NCBI RefSeq assembly: GCF_900110025.1
Contig: NZ_FOCE01000006.1
Coordinates: 1-64,000, forward strand
DNA: 64,000 bases
Source: Gemmobacter aquatilis
GTDB taxonomy: Bacteria; Pseudomonadota; Alphaproteobacteria; Rhodobacterales; Rhodobacteraceae
Direction of reading: 5' to 3'
Part shown: positions 27,548-37,521 of the stretch, one piece after another
Position numbering within the stretch: the first letter of the stretch is position 1
How the letters are laid out: every line of letters begins with the position of its first letter
Translations under genes and position numbers: made by a program
The notes under the pieces: generated by a model
The model's input: the letters and a program-made list of their open reading frames with translations, nothing else
What the model was told of the DNA's origin: nothing
Database searches by the model: none

Positions 27548-28948
27548 ATGATTCCGGTTCAGGGGTTCGAGGGGCAGAAGGTGGCGGTGCTGGGATTGGG
27601 GCGTTCCGGCCTTGCCACGGCGCGGGCGCTGCTGGCAGGCGGCGCCGAGCCGTTGCTGTGGGACGACAGCCCGGAGGCACGCGCCAAGGCCGAGGCGGAA
27701 GGATTCACCTGCACCGACCTGATGCGCCATGGCGCGATGGAGGGGGTGGCCTGTCTGGTCACCTCGCCCGGCATCCCGCATCTGTACCCGGCACCAAACA
27801 AGGTGATCGCCAGGGCGCTGGAGGCGGGGGTGCCGTTGGACAATGACATCGGGCTGTTCTTCCGCAGCGTGGCCTTGGGCAGTTGGGATGAGTTCGACAC
27901 GGTGCCGCGGGTGGTCTGCGTGACGGGATCGAACGGGAAATCCACCACAACGGCGCTGATCCACCATATCCTGCAGGTTGCCGGGCGGCCGACGCAGATG
28001 GCGGGGAATATCGGGCGTGGCGTGCTGGACATCGACCCGCCGCAGGATGGCGAGGTGGTGGTGCTGGAGCTTTCGTCCTATCAGACCGATCTGGCCCGCG
28101 CGCTGACGCCGGATGTGGCGGTGTTCACCAACCTCTCGCCCGACCATCTGGACCGGCACAATGGCATGGGTGGCTATTTCGCGGCCAAGCGACGGCTGTT
28201 TGCCGAAGGCGGGCCGGATCGCGCGGTGATCGGGGTGGACGAGGTGGAGGGGCGGTTTCTGGCCAATCAGGTGGCGCAGGGGCCGCAGGATGACCGGGTG
28301 ATCCGGGTGAGTTCGGGCAGCAAGCTCGACGAGTTCGGCTGGAGCGTGTTTGCCCGCAAGGGGTTTCTGGCGGAGTGGCGCAAGGGGCGGCAGATGGCCT
28401 CGATCGACCTGCGCACGGTATCGGGGCTGCCGGGCGCGCATAACCACCAGAACGCTTGCGCCGCCTATGCCGCGACGCGGGCGCTGGGACTGGCACCGAA
28501 GCTGATCGAGCAGGCGCTTCATTCCTTCGCCGGGCTGCCGCATCGCAGCCAGTTGGTGGGCGAACGCGGCGGTGTGCGCTTCATCAATGACAGCAAAGCC
28601 ACAAATGTGGATTCGGCAGCCAAGGCGTTGCAAGCCTTTCCGAAGATCCGCTGGATTGTCGGGGGCATGGGCAAGGACGGCGGGATTGCCAGCCTGCAGC
28701 CCTTCCTCGGGTCCGTGGTGAAGGCCTATCTGATCGGCCATTCGGCCCGCGATTTCGCGTTGCAGATCGGTGATCTGCCGCATGAGATCTGCGAGACGAT
28801 GGACCGCGCGGTGGGGCGGGCTGCGGCGGAGGCCGAGGCGGGCGAGGTGGTGTTGCTGGCGCCCGCGGCAGCGAGTTTCGACCAGTATCCGAATTTCGAG
28901 AAACGGGGAGAGGACTTCATGGCGCAGGTGCGGACGGTGATCGGGTAA
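27548..28948 (+). CDS. murD: UDP-N-acetylmuramoylalanine--D-glutamate ligase
   Basis: This 466-residue enzyme adds D-Glu to UDP-MurNAc-L-Ala. The N-terminal Rossmann region is [18 protein letters not shown], the P-loop [11 protein letters not shown], and the C-terminal motif [20 protein letters not shown] 27548 gives the family length; an upstream in-frame extension to 27368 looks non-coding. It is the only dcw gene on the plus strand, sitting between ftsW and mraY where it is normally collinear with both. It must be transcribed separately. Confidence 0.96.
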   Translation: MIPVQGFEGQKVAVLGLGRSGLATARALLAGGAEPLLWDDSPEARAKAEAEGFTCTDLMRHGAMEGVACLVTSPGIPHLYPAPNKVIARALEAGVPLDNDIGLFFRSVALGSWDEFDTVPRVVCVTGSNGKSTTTALIHHILQVAGRPTQMAGNIGRGVLDIDPPQDGEVVVLELSSYQTDLARALTPDVAVFTNLSPDHLDRHNGMGGYFAAKRRLFAEGGPDRAVIGVDEVEGRFLANQVAQGPQDDRVIRVSSGSKLDEFGWSVFARKGFLAEWRKGRQMASIDLRTVSGLPGAHNHQNACAAYAATRALGLAPKLIEQALHSFAGLPHRSQLVGERGGVRFINDSKATNVDSAAKALQAFPKIRWIVGGMGKDGGIASLQPFLGSVVKAYLIGHSARDFALQIGDLPHEICETMDRAVGRAAAEAEAGEVVLLAPAAASFDQYPNFEKRGEDFMAQVRTVIG

Positions 28949-29011
28949 GGGGGCTCTGCCCCCACGCCCTTCGGGCTCCCCCGGGATATTTTTGCCAAGA
29001 TGAAGATGCAG

Positions 29012-29037
29012 AAAAAGGGCGCCCGGCGGCGCCCTTT
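29012..29037. terminator. Bidirectional terminator between murD and mraY
   Basis: The stem gggcgcc (29017-29023) pairs with ggcgccc (29028-29034) around loop cggc. It is preceded by five A and followed by three T, so it can act for the convergent genes murD and mraY. Confidence 0.75.
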
Positions 29038-29041
29038 CGTG

Positions 29042-30124
29042 TCAGCGGACTTTCAGGGTGGCAAGGCCGATCAGCGCGAGGATCAGCGAGATGATCCAGA
29101 AGCGGATCACGATCTGCGGCTCGGCCCAGCCCTTCTTTTCGAAATGATGGTGGATCGGCGCCATGAGGAAGACGCGGCGCCCGGTGCGTTTGAAGTAAAG
29201 CACCTGGATGATGACACTCAGCGCCTCGACCACGAACAGGCCACCGACGATGGCCAGAACAATCTCATGCTTGGTGCAGACGGCAATGGCCCCCAGCGCG
29301 CCCCCCAGTGCCAGCGAGCCGGTATCGCCCATGAACACTGCGGCGGGCGGGGCGTTATACCACAGGAAGCCCAAGCCCCCCCCGATCAGGGCGGCGGCGA
29401 AGATCAGCAGTTCCCCCGTGCCGGGCACGAAATGCACACCGAGATATTCGGTGAAGTTGAAGTTGCCGACCACATAGCCGATCACGCCCAGCGTGCCGCC
29501 CGCGATCATCACCGGCATGATGGCCAGCCCGTCGAGCCCGTCGGTCAGGTTCACCGCATTGGCGGCGCCGACGATCACGATCATGCCGAAGGGCACGAAG
29601 AAAAAGCCCAGATTGATCAGCACGTTCTTGAAGATCGGCAGGGCAAGCTGGTTGGTCAGTTCGACGGGGTGGAAGCTGGAGGCGGCATAGGAGGCCAGCG
29701 CCGCAATCAGCAGACCCAACGCCATGCGCACCCGGCCCGAGACGCCTTTGGTGTTCTGCTTGGTGACCTTGGCATAATCGTCGGCAAAGCCGATCAGTCC
29801 GAAACCCACGGTAACCAGCACCACGATCCAGACATAGGGGTTATCCAGCCGCGCCCAGAGCAGGGTGGAGACCAGCAGCGCCGACAGGATCAGCAGCCCG
29901 CCCATGGTGGGCGTGCCCGCCTTTGAGAAATGCGAAGCCGGGCCGTCATCACGGATCGGCTGGCCCTTGCCTTGTTTGCGGCGCAGGAAGTTGATCAGCG
30001 GGCGCCCGAACAGGAAGCCGAAGATCAGCGCGGTGAAGAAGGCGGCCCCGGCGCGGAAGGTGATGTAGCGGAACAGGTTGAAGATATCCCCGCCGTCGGA
30101 GAGCCCTGTCAGGAGGTAGAGCAT
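29042..30124 (-). CDS. mraY: Phospho-N-acetylmuramoyl-pentapeptide transferase
   Basis: This 360-residue membrane enzyme with about ten helices forms lipid I from UDP-MurNAc-pentapeptide and undecaprenyl phosphate. The catalytic DDYAKV pair, [13 protein letters not shown] and [12 protein letters not shown] are all present. The start overlaps the murF stop codon. It ends the upstream mraZ-to-mraY block, because the next gene, murD, faces the other way. Confidence 0.97.
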   Translation of the reverse strand: MLYLLTGLSDGGDIFNLFRYITFRAGAAFFTALIFGFLFGRPLINFLRRKQGKGQPIRDDGPASHFSKAGTPTMGGLLILSALLVSTLLWARLDNPYVWIVVLVTVGFGLIGFADDYAKVTKQNTKGVSGRVRMALGLLIAALASYAASSFHPVELTNQLALPIFKNVLINLGFFFVPFGMIVIVGAANAVNLTDGLDGLAIMPVMIAGGTLGVIGYVVGNFNFTEYLGVHFVPGTGELLIFAAALIGGGLGFLWYNAPPAAVFMGDTGSLALGGALGAIAVCTKHEIVLAIVGGLFVVEALSVIIQVLYFKRTGRRVFLMAPIHHHFEKKGWAEPQIVIRFWIISLILALIGLATLKVR

Positions 30125-31569
30125 CAGTCTGTCCCTTTGTCGGTTCGGGGGGCGGGGTGCCCGAGTTTGCGCAGGGCGTCAACGATCAGGCTGACCTTGA
30201 TGCCCTTGGAGCCCTTCACAAGCACGACATCACCGGCATCGACCAGCGCGCCCGCGCGGGGCAGCAGGTCGGCGGCGGTTTCGGCCCAGTCGCCGCGTTT
30301 GGCGGCGGGAAGTGCTGTGTGGAGCGATTTCATCCGGGGGCCGACGCAATGTACCAGCGCGACCCCGGCCAGTGCCGGGTGGTTGGCGATCTCGGCGTGC
30401 AGAGCCAGTTCGGTATCGCCCAGTTCCAGCATGTCGCCCAGAATGGCGATGCGGCGGCCCTGGCGGATGCGGCCCACATTGTCGCGCGGGGTGCAGAGCG
30501 CCAGCACCTCAAGGCTGGCCGCCATAGAGGCCGGGTTGGCGTTGAAGGCATCGTCGATCAGATCAAACCCGATTTCCTCCACCGGGTCCGTGACGATGCT
30601 TTCGCGCTGGCCGCGCCCGGCGGGGGGCTGCCAGCGGCCAAGGCCCTGCGCGCACAGCGCGGGGTCAAGGCCGAGCGCATCGCCCGCCGCCAGCACCGCA
30701 AGCGCATTCAGCGCGAAATGGCGGCCGGGGGATTGCACGCGGAACAGGCGGGTGGCGCTGGCATGGGCGCACTGCGCCACGGTGGCATCGGCGGAAAGCT
30801 GGGCCGAGGCAAGGCGGTAGTCCGCCCCCTGCCCCGCGCCGAAGGTCAGCACAGAGGCGCCGGTTGCGGCGGCTTTCTCCAGCAAGATCGGGGTCACCGG
30901 CAGGTCGAAGGGCAAAATGGCCGTGCCGCCCGGGCGCAGCCCTTCAAAGATGGCAGCTTTTTCGCGAGCGATGCCTTCGATCCCGTCAAAGGAAAACAGG
31001 TGGGCGGAGGCGACAGTGGTGATCAGCGCCAGATCCAGATCGGCCATGCGGGCCAGTGGCGCGATTTCGCCGGGGTGGTTCATACCGATTTCGATCACCG
31101 CGAAATCGGTGGCGGCGGGCATCCGCGCCAGCGTCAGCGGCACGCCCCAATGGTTATTATAGCTGGCCTCGGCAGCATGAAGGGCGCCTTGCCCGGTCAG
31201 CATGGCGCGCAGCATTTCCTTTGTGGAGGTTTTTCCGACAGAGCCTGTGACACCAATGACCTTTGCAGAGGTGCGGGCGCGAGCGGCGCGACCCAGTGCC
31301 TCCAGCCCCTGCAGCACATCGGGCACGATCAGCAGCGGCGCGTCGGGGGAAACCCCTTCGGGGATATGCGACACCAGCGCGGCGGCGGCCCCAGCCGCCA
31401 GTGCCTGCGCCACGAAATCATGTGCGTCGCGCACATCCTTCAGCGCCACGAACAGATCGCCGGGGCGCAGGGTGCGCGTGTCGATCGAGACGCCTTGCGC
31501 TTGCCATGCCGTTGTGGCCTGCCCGCCGGTGGCGGCCGCGGCCTCGGTCGAAGTCCAGAGTGCGGTCAT
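30124..31569 (-). CDS. murF: UDP-N-acetylmuramoyl-tripeptide--D-alanyl-D-alanine ligase
   Basis: This 481-residue ligase completes the pentapeptide by adding D-Ala-D-Ala. The P-loop is [14 protein letters not shown] and the nucleotide-binding [10 protein letters not shown] and [10 protein letters not shown] are conserved. It overlaps murE upstream and mraY downstream by a few bases. Confidence 0.96.
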   Translation of the reverse strand: MTALWTSTEAAAATGGQATTAWQAQGVSIDTRTLRPGDLFVALKDVRDAHDFVAQALAAGAAAALVSHIPEGVSPDAPLLIVPDVLQGLEALGRAARARTSAKVIGVTGSVGKTSTKEMLRAMLTGQGALHAAEASYNNHWGVPLTLARMPAATDFAVIEIGMNHPGEIAPLARMADLDLALITTVASAHLFSFDGIEGIAREKAAIFEGLRPGGTAILPFDLPVTPILLEKAAATGASVLTFGAGQGADYRLASAQLSADATVAQCAHASATRLFRVQSPGRHFALNALAVLAAGDALGLDPALCAQGLGRWQPPAGRGQRESIVTDPVEEIGFDLIDDAFNANPASMAASLEVLALCTPRDNVGRIRQGRRIAILGDMLELGDTELALHAEIANHPALAGVALVHCVGPRMKSLHTALPAAKRGDWAETAADLLPRAGALVDAGDVVLVKGSKGIKVSLIVDALRKLGHPAPRTDKGTD

Positions 31570-33050
31570 CAGATCACCCCATCCAGTGCGGCGACGGCAA
31601 TGCTCGCCTGTTCCACATCGTCGAAGGGGAAGATGTCACCCTTGATCACCTGCCCGGTCTCGTGCCCCTTGCCCGCGATCAGCAGCGCATCACCCGGCAG
31701 CAGCGCATCGACACCGCGCAGGATCGCCTCGGCCCGGTCGCCCACCTCGTTCACCTCGGGGCAGGCTTGCATTATTTCTGCACGGATGGCAGCCGGATCC
31801 TCGGATCTGGGGTTGTCGTCTGTCACAAACAGAACATCGGCGTGGTCGCGCGCGGCGGCGCCCATCAGCGGGCGTTTGCTGCGATCCCGGTCGCCGCCTG
31901 CTCCGAAGACGATCAGGATACGGCCCATCACATGCGGGCGCAGCGCCTTCAATGCCGTGGCGATGGCATCGGGGGTATGGGCGTAATCGACATAGACCGC
32001 CGCACCATTGGCCCGTGTGGCGGCCAGTTGCATCCGCCCGCGCACGCCTGAAAGCTGCGGCAGGGCGCGGAATACATCGCCGGGCGCTTCGCCCGCGCCG
32101 ATGGCCAGACCTGCGGCCAGAGCCACATTCTCGGCCTGAAATCCGCCGACGAGGTTCAGGCGCACCAGATGCGGCGCGCCCTGCCAAAGGTAGCGCACCT
32201 CCTGCCCGGTCGCGTCAAATCGCTGGCCCGCAATGCACAGATCGTTGCCCGCATCATGGCCCACGGTGATGATGCGCTGCCCCTTGGCACTGGCCAATGC
32301 GCGCAGATCGGCACCCTTGGGGTCGTTCATGTTGATCACCGCCGCCGCGTCGGGCGGCAGCACGCGGTCGAACAGCCCGGCCTTGGCCGCGAAATAGGCC
32401 TCGAACGTGCCATGGTAATCCAGATGATCCTGCGTGAAATTGGTGAAGCCCGCCGCCTTCAGGCGCACCCCGTCCAGCCGCCGCTGATCGAGACCATGCG
32501 ACGACGCCTCCATCGCGGCATGGGTCACGCCCGCCCGCGCGGCCTGAGCCAGCATGGAATGCAGCGTGATCGGGTCGGGCGTGGTGTGACTTGACGGCGC
32601 GGCCCAGGCGCCTTCGATCCCGGTGGTGCCGATATTGATCGCGGCATGGCCAAGCGCGACCCAGATTTGCCGTGCAAAGGTGGCGACCGAAGTTTTGCCG
32701 TTGGTGCCGGTCACAGCCACCATGGTGGCGGGTTGTTGCGCGAACCAGAGCGAGGCGGCACAAGACAGCGCCTGCCGCGGATCGCAGGCAACGATCAGCG
32801 CGGCGGGGCTGTCGGCCAGTGCGGCAGCAGCCTGCGCGGCGCCTTCGGCATCGGTCAGCACGGCGGCGGCACCCTGCGCCAGCGCGGTGGGGATATAGGC
32901 CGCGCCATGCACCCGGCTGCCCGGCAGGGCGGCAAACAGGAAGCCGGGCCTCACCGCCCGGCTGTCCACCGCAAGCCCGGTGATGCGCGCTTCGCGCCCG
33001 CCTCTGGCGGTCAGGCCCAGTTCGGCCAGAGTAGCTTCTCGTTCCGCCAT
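31569..33050 (-). CDS. murE: UDP-N-acetylmuramoyl-tripeptide synthetase, meso-diaminopimelate-adding
   Basis: This 493-residue ligase has the P-loop VTGTNGKTSVATFAR. The DNPR motif (VTDDNPRSEDP) marks specificity for meso-diaminopimelate, as expected for a Gram-negative wall. It starts 17 bases after ftsI ends and overlaps murF at its stop codon. Confidence 0.96.
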   Translation of the reverse strand: MAEREATLAELGLTARGGREARITGLAVDSRAVRPGFLFAALPGSRVHGAAYIPTALAQGAAAVLTDAEGAAQAAAALADSPAALIVACDPRQALSCAASLWFAQQPATMVAVTGTNGKTSVATFARQIWVALGHAAINIGTTGIEGAWAAPSSHTTPDPITLHSMLAQAARAGVTHAAMEASSHGLDQRRLDGVRLKAAGFTNFTQDHLDYHGTFEAYFAAKAGLFDRVLPPDAAAVINMNDPKGADLRALASAKGQRIITVGHDAGNDLCIAGQRFDATGQEVRYLWQGAPHLVRLNLVGGFQAENVALAAGLAIGAGEAPGDVFRALPQLSGVRGRMQLAATRANGAAVYVDYAHTPDAIATALKALRPHVMGRILIVFGAGGDRDRSKRPLMGAAARDHADVLFVTDDNPRSEDPAAIRAEIMQACPEVNEVGDRAEAILRGVDALLPGDALLIAGKGHETGQVIKGDIFPFDDVEQASIAVAALDGVI

Positions 33051-33067
33051 GTCATCCGCCCTTCGCC

Positions 33068-34864
33068 TCAGTTCTTCTTCTGGACGACGGCTGTTAGCGC
33101 ATTTTGCCCCGGAACTTCAATCTCTGGCCTCAGCCCCAGCAGCGGGGCAGTGCGGCGCACCGCCTCTGCGGCGACAGGTACGACTGTATAACCGGCGGTG
33201 CGGCGCGGTTCGGAGCTTGAGGTATCCACCGGCTCGTCCAGCGTGACGATCAGCACATATTTCGGATCGTGGGCCGGGAAGGTGCTGGCGAAGGTATTGA
33301 CCACCTTGTCTTTATAATAGCCGCCGCCGGGCTTGGGCTTGTCTGCGGTGCCGGTCTTGCCCGCAATCGCATAGCCCGGAATGTTCGCGTAAGAGGCGGT
33401 GCCGCGGGTGACCACCTCGCGCATCATCAACACGGCCTGATGCGCCACCTTTTCCTGCATCAGTCGCGTACCGACAACCGGGGTCGTATGGTGCAGCAGC
33501 GTGGGTTTGACTGCCGTGCCGCCATTGGCGATGGCCGCATAGGCGGCGGCAAGGTGCAGCGGGCTGGCGCTGACGCCATGACCATAAGAGGCGGTGATGG
33601 TAACGATATCGGGCCATTTCGCCGGCACCAGCGGACGGGCGCCACGCGCCTCGACCAGCTCGACCGGCGTCGCCTCGAAAATCCCCAGCGATTTGAGGAA
33701 GGCCTGCTGGCGCAGCCCGCCGATCATCAGTGCAATCCGCGCCGTGCCGACGTTGGAAGACTTGGCAATCACATCGGTGACCGACAGCAACGGGCCATAA
33801 TTGTGGTTCTTGAATTCCTTGATCCGGTATTTGCCCCAGACCATCGGCGCGTCGGCATCGACCATGGTGTCGGGGTTCACCAACCCAAGGTCCAGCGCCT
33901 GAGCCACCGCGAAAATCTTGAAAGTGGAGCCGAGTTCATAGACCCCCTGCACCGCACGGTTGAACAGCGGGCTGTCGCCGGGATCGCCTTCCAGCAGCGG
34001 CGCCGGGCGGTCGTTCGGATCGAAATCGGGCAGCGAGACGAGGCTGATCACCTCGCCGGTATGCACATCCATCAGGATGGCGGCGGCGCCCTTGGCGTTC
34101 ATCATCTTCATGCCCGCATCGAGCACTTCGGTGACGGTGGCCTGCACCGTCAGGTCGATCGACAGTTGCAGCGGTTCGGCGGCCTTGGCCGGATCGCGCA
34201 GGCGGTCATCCATGAACTTCTCAATGCCGGCTGTGCCGATCACCTCGGCGCTGTGCACGCCCTCAGCGCCGAAGCTTGCACCGCCCAACACATGCGCAGC
34301 CAGCCGCCCGTTGGGGTAAAGCCGCATCTCGCGCGGGCCGAACAGCAGGCCGGGGTCGCCGATTTCATGCACTTTCTGCATTTGTTCAGGCGACAGTTTC
34401 TTCTTGATCCACATGAAGCTGCGCCCGTCGGTCAGGCGGCGCTTCAGGTCGTCTTCCTTCAGATCAGGAAAGATGGCGGCCAGTTCGCGCGCCACCTTGC
34501 CGGGGTCCACCATATCCTTGGGCTGGGCATACAGCGCGTGGGTCACCAGATTGGTGGCCAGCACCCGGCCATTCCGATCGGTGATATCGCCACGTTGCGC
34601 CACGATGGTCGCCCCCGGCGCGGCCGAGCGCGGCTCCATTGGCTCCGAGGCGGCAAGCAGGCCCATGCGGGCGCCAATGACAGTGAAAGCCATGAAGAAA
34701 GCCAGACCCATGAACAACAGTCGCCCTTCGGCGCGGTTGCGCGATTTCTCGCGAATCACTTCATGGCGGGCACGCAGGTTCTCGCGCTCGATCACATCGG
34801 GGTTTTCACCGGCAGCGCGGGCAGAAAGGATGCGGGCCAGCGGGCGAAGCGGCGTGCGGGTCAT
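33068..34864 (-). CDS. ftsI: Septal transpeptidase, penicillin-binding protein (FtsI/PBP3)
   Basis: This 598-residue class B PBP has a basic N-terminal cytoplasmic tail, a membrane segment at about 50-70, a pedestal domain, and a transpeptidase domain with the active-site SxxK (GSTFK), SSN and KTG (IAGKTGTAD) motifs in order. It crosslinks septal peptidoglycan with FtsW. The start overlaps ftsL by four bases. Confidence 0.96.
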   Translation of the reverse strand: MTRTPLRPLARILSARAAGENPDVIERENLRARHEVIREKSRNRAEGRLLFMGLAFFMAFTVIGARMGLLAASEPMEPRSAAPGATIVAQRGDITDRNGRVLATNLVTHALYAQPKDMVDPGKVARELAAIFPDLKEDDLKRRLTDGRSFMWIKKKLSPEQMQKVHEIGDPGLLFGPREMRLYPNGRLAAHVLGGASFGAEGVHSAEVIGTAGIEKFMDDRLRDPAKAAEPLQLSIDLTVQATVTEVLDAGMKMMNAKGAAAILMDVHTGEVISLVSLPDFDPNDRPAPLLEGDPGDSPLFNRAVQGVYELGSTFKIFAVAQALDLGLVNPDTMVDADAPMVWGKYRIKEFKNHNYGPLLSVTDVIAKSSNVGTARIALMIGGLRQQAFLKSLGIFEATPVELVEARGARPLVPAKWPDIVTITASYGHGVSASPLHLAAAYAAIANGGTAVKPTLLHHTTPVVGTRLMQEKVAHQAVLMMREVVTRGTASYANIPGYAIAGKTGTADKPKPGGGYYKDKVVNTFASTFPAHDPKYVLIVTLDEPVDTSSSEPRRTAGYTVVPVAAEAVRRTAPLLGLRPEIEVPGQNALTAVVQKKN

Positions 34865-35217
34865 GGCGCTTGATCCTGTTCTCCGATCACATCGACGGGT
34901 TCGGTGATTTCGGGCAAGGCGGCGGCTGGGGATGCGGGGTAGGAAACCTGACTGGTGGCACCGAATTGCTCGGGTTCCATCGGCAGCAGGCCCAGACGAT
35001 CAAAGTTGATGGTGGACAGTTCGCGCAACCGGTCGGGTCGGTTCAGATAGGCCCATTCCGCACGCTGGATCGACAGTGCCTCTCGCAGATCGGCGATTTC
35101 GGCATTGACGCGGGCAACATCTTTCAGCGTCTGCTGGGTCGCGTAATTCTCGGTATAGGCCCAAAAGCCCGAACCGATCACGGCAAGAAAGGTCAGCAGA
35201 TAGGCCAGTGTGCGCAT
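34861..35217 (-). CDS. ftsL: Cell division protein FtsL
   Basis: This 118-residue protein has one N-terminal membrane helix (residues 3-22) and a coiled-coil region (NAEIADLREALSIQRAEWAYL). The conserved LNRPDRLREL follows. FtsL joins FtsB and FtsQ to activate FtsWI. Its position between rsmH and ftsI supports the call, since FtsL sequences are weakly conserved. Confidence 0.9.
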   Translation of the reverse strand: MRTLAYLLTFLAVIGSGFWAYTENYATQQTLKDVARVNAEIADLREALSIQRAEWAYLNRPDRLRELSTINFDRLGLLPMEPEQFGATSQVSYPASPAAALPEITEPVDVIGEQDQAP

Positions 35218-36218
35218 CAGCGGCGTCCCCCCTTCTGGCGGATCATCGGCACATCCAGCGCCGCAAGATCGAGCTTGAGCGCAGGGGCGGCAGTGCGCAG
35301 CCCAATGCGCAACTTGGCCGACCGGGCGCGCGGGTTTTCAGCCAGTTCCTGATCATCGGGCGCCACAGCGCGGCGGGTCAGCAGGGAAAAGCTGGCTACC
35401 ACATCGGCCTTGGCGGGCGCATAGCGGTTGGCATTGGCATCATGGCCAGAGCGGAGCTGGAAAAACCGCTTCACGATCCGGTCTTCAAGGCTGTGGAAGG
35501 TGACGACCGCCAGTTTGCCACCGGGGCGCAGTGCGCGTTCGGCGGCGGCAAGCCCTTCGGCCAGTTCATCGAATTCGGTGTTCACCGCGATACGGATCGC
35601 CTGAAAGCTGCGGGTGGCCGGGTGGCTTTGCCCCGGCTTCGGGCGCGGCAGGCAGGCAGCCACAATCTCGGCCAGGCGCAGCGTGGTGGTGATCGGTTCC
35701 ACCATGCGGGCCTGCACGATGGCGCGGGCGATGCGGCGCGAAGCACGCTCCTCGCCGTAGACATACAGGATGTCGGCCAGCGCTCCCTCTTCCGTCTCGT
35801 TCACCAGATCGGCGGCGGAGCGGCCTTGCTGGCTCATCCGCATGTCCAGCGGGCCGTCGCGCAGGAAGGAGAAACCACGTTCGGGCAGATCAAGCTGCAT
35901 GGACGAGACGCCGAGATCCAGCACCACGCCATCCAGCCCCTCGGCATAGGTATCCAGTTGCGAGAAGGTGCCAGCCACAAGGCGCAGCCGGTCACCATAC
36001 TCGCCCGCCCAGGATTGCGCCATTTCCAGCGCCAGCGGATCGCGGTCCACGCCGATCACCTGGTCGGCCCCAGCGGCCAGCAAGCCCTTGGTGTAGCCCC
36101 CTGCCCCGAAGGTACCATCCAGCCAGACGCCGGAAATCGGGGCGCAAGCCGCAAGCAACGGGCGCAGAAGCACGGGGATATGCGGCTGGCGATCAGTGTC
36201 TGGATCGCGTTCGGCCAC
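35217..36218 (-). CDS. rsmH: 16S rRNA (cytosine(1402)-N(4))-methyltransferase
   Basis: This 333-residue SAM-dependent enzyme modifies C1402 in the ribosomal P site. SAM-binding [14 protein letters not shown] and [13 protein letters not shown] lie in the N-terminal half, with [15 protein letters not shown] and the C-terminal [15 protein letters not shown] also conserved. It is the second gene of the dcw cluster, three bases after mraZ. Confidence 0.97.
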   Translation of the reverse strand: MAERDPDTDRQPHIPVLLRPLLAACAPISGVWLDGTFGAGGYTKGLLAAGADQVIGVDRDPLALEMAQSWAGEYGDRLRLVAGTFSQLDTYAEGLDGVVLDLGVSSMQLDLPERGFSFLRDGPLDMRMSQQGRSAADLVNETEEGALADILYVYGEERASRRIARAIVQARMVEPITTTLRLAEIVAACLPRPKPGQSHPATRSFQAIRIAVNTEFDELAEGLAAAERALRPGGKLAVVTFHSLEDRIVKRFFQLRSGHDANANRYAPAKADVVASFSLLTRRAVAPDDQELAENPRARSAKLRIGLRTAAPALKLDLAALDVPMIRQKGGRR

Positions 36219-36221
36219 CGC

Positions 36222-36746
36222 TTATTCCTCCGGATCGTGGGGCAGAAGGGCGAGCATGTCCAACCCGTCGGGAAGGATGTCGTCTTCCAGTTCGGCCTGT
36301 TGGGCCAGTTCGGCATCATAGGCGTCACGCTTCCAGATCTGGAACGTGTCGAGCGTGCCGGCAAAGATTGCCTCGGCCCCATCTTTCATGTCTTCGGCAG
36401 TCAGCGCGATCTTGTCGCGCACCTTGGGGGGCATGACGATGCGGCCATCCTCGTCGACCTCGACGGTCTGAGACAGGGTCACGAGGTTGATTTCCAGATA
36501 GCGGCGGGAGCGGTTGCCAGGGGGCATCTTGCGGATGCGGGCTTCGACCTTCTTCATCTCGGTGATGGTGTAGCATTCGACGAACTTGCGGTCGGCGCTG
36601 CCGTAGACCATGACCAGACGGGGGCGGCTGCCTTCGCCGAACGCAGGGTCGCCGGCTTCAAGGACGCGGCGGAACGCTGCGGGAATCGAGACCCGCGCCT
36701 TTCCGTCAACCTTCTGGCTGAACTCGCCTCTGAACGCCTCTGACAC
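36222..36746 (-). CDS. mraZ: Transcriptional regulator MraZ
   Basis: This 174-residue protein has two AbrB-like repeats: FSQKVDGKARVSIPAAFR and TVEVDEDGRIVMPPKVR. MraZ forms rings and represses its own dcw operon by binding TGGG repeats. GTG 36746 (VSEAFRGEF) is the likely start, with GAGGGG nine bases upstream; an ATG at 36806 would add 20 basic residues unlike the family. Matching TGGG boxes lie at 37063-37096. Confidence 0.94.
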   Translation of the reverse strand: MSEAFRGEFSQKVDGKARVSIPAAFRRVLEAGDPAFGEGSRPRLVMVYGSADRKFVECYTITEMKKVEARIRKMPPGNRSRRYLEINLVTLSQTVEVDEDGRIVMPPKVRDKIALTAEDMKDGAEAIFAGTLDTFQIWKRDAYDAELAQQAELEDDILPDGLDMLALLPHDPEE

Positions 36747-36829
36747 GACCTGCTGCCCCTCGGGTCTTCTCTTTTTTCTGTTGCCCCGGTCTTGCCGCCG
36801 GAGCATGATTCTCTGATTTGCCGATCCCA

Positions 36830-37018
36830 GAAACGAAAGAGGCGGATCGAGCGGCTGCCACTGCTCGATCCGCCGTCTGTCCCATTTCTGGGCCCATTTC
36901 TGGGTCGGCCCGGCGCACTTGCCACTGGGGGAGTGCTGCTCGCTTGTGCGCCGGTCGTATGGGATAAAGGCGGTGCCTGTATGAGACCTGCTTATCGCCT
37001 TGTGGGGTCTTGGTGCCC
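36830..37018 (-). ncRNA. UpsM-like sRNA in the mraZ 5' leader
   Basis: A perfect 12-bp inverted repeat (36841-36852 with 36863-36874, 10-nt loop) lies about 95 nt before the mraZ start and is followed on the minus strand by TCTTTCGTTTCT, resembling an intrinsic terminator. In Rhodobacter sphaeroides the dcw cluster has an unusually long leader from which the sRNA UpsM is made by premature termination. Here a weak promoter-like TTGCTT (37047-37052) would place the 5' end near 37,015-37,020, giving a leader of about 270 nt. The hairpin is seen; the sRNA and its ends are inferred. Confidence 0.6.
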
Positions 37019-37052
37019 CGTAGTTTTGTTTTCGCCTTCATCCGGTAAGCAA

Positions 37053-37106
37053 AGGGATGCCATGGGATTTGATGGGTGGCAATGGGAATTTTTGGGAAAG
37101 GATCGG
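37053..37106 (+). promoter_or_regulatory. MraZ-binding box array (TGGG at 10-bp spacing)
   Basis: TGGG occurs at 37063, 37073, 37083 and 37093, exactly 10 bp apart. Imperfect members stand in register on both sides (AGGG at 37053, TCGG at 37103). MraZ of other bacteria binds TGGGN repeats separated by 5 nt, the same period. The array lies just upstream of the presumed mraZ promoter, with the boxes on the strand opposite to mraZ. Confidence 0.78.
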
Positions 37107-37521
37107 CAGATTCTGTTTGCGCTGCCCCCCGGATACCGCATCTAGTGGCCATGCCCGCTGTAGCTTGCGCAAATTCTGGCGAAACACGAACGCGTGAGCT
37201 ACTAGATATAGCTGCGCGACTTTTTCGCCACGGTGGCGCAGCAAAACCTGATGCACCACATGAACAGCGCGGCACAACTGTCGGGAAGGGTTGAAAAACT
37301 CGGAAGTCGCTCAGTTGACCTAACGTTCACAGGCTCGAATCACGCGCCAGTGATTCGACGCGAGAGGGCGATGCGGTTTTGCAGCCCAATCGGAAGCTGT
37401 TTCCCATGCAATCCCGGACTACCCACGTTTTCCCGTCCGATATCCTGGAATGTGTGGGGAGGGGGAGCAGTAATGCAGAGGCCCCGGTCGATGCTAGGAC
37501 CTGCTGCCTCGTGTTTCCGGG

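Larger units (their letters stand above)
36807..37521. other. Long gene-free region between mrp and mraZ
   Basis: This 715-bp region has no convincing gene. The mraZ-proximal third holds the leader hairpin and two tandem CCCAGAAATGGG-type units near 36885-36905; the middle holds the MraZ box array. In the distal part (37,100-37,520) only short inverted repeats such as cgccacggtggcg near 37,228 are seen. I looked for RNase P RNA signatures here and found none. Confidence 0.6.

Noticed and set aside
36807-37521. RNase P RNA gene upstream of mraZ
   Set aside because: rnpB can lie near mraZ in other alphaproteobacteria, but the conserved gaggaaagtccgg-type core was not seen on either strand.
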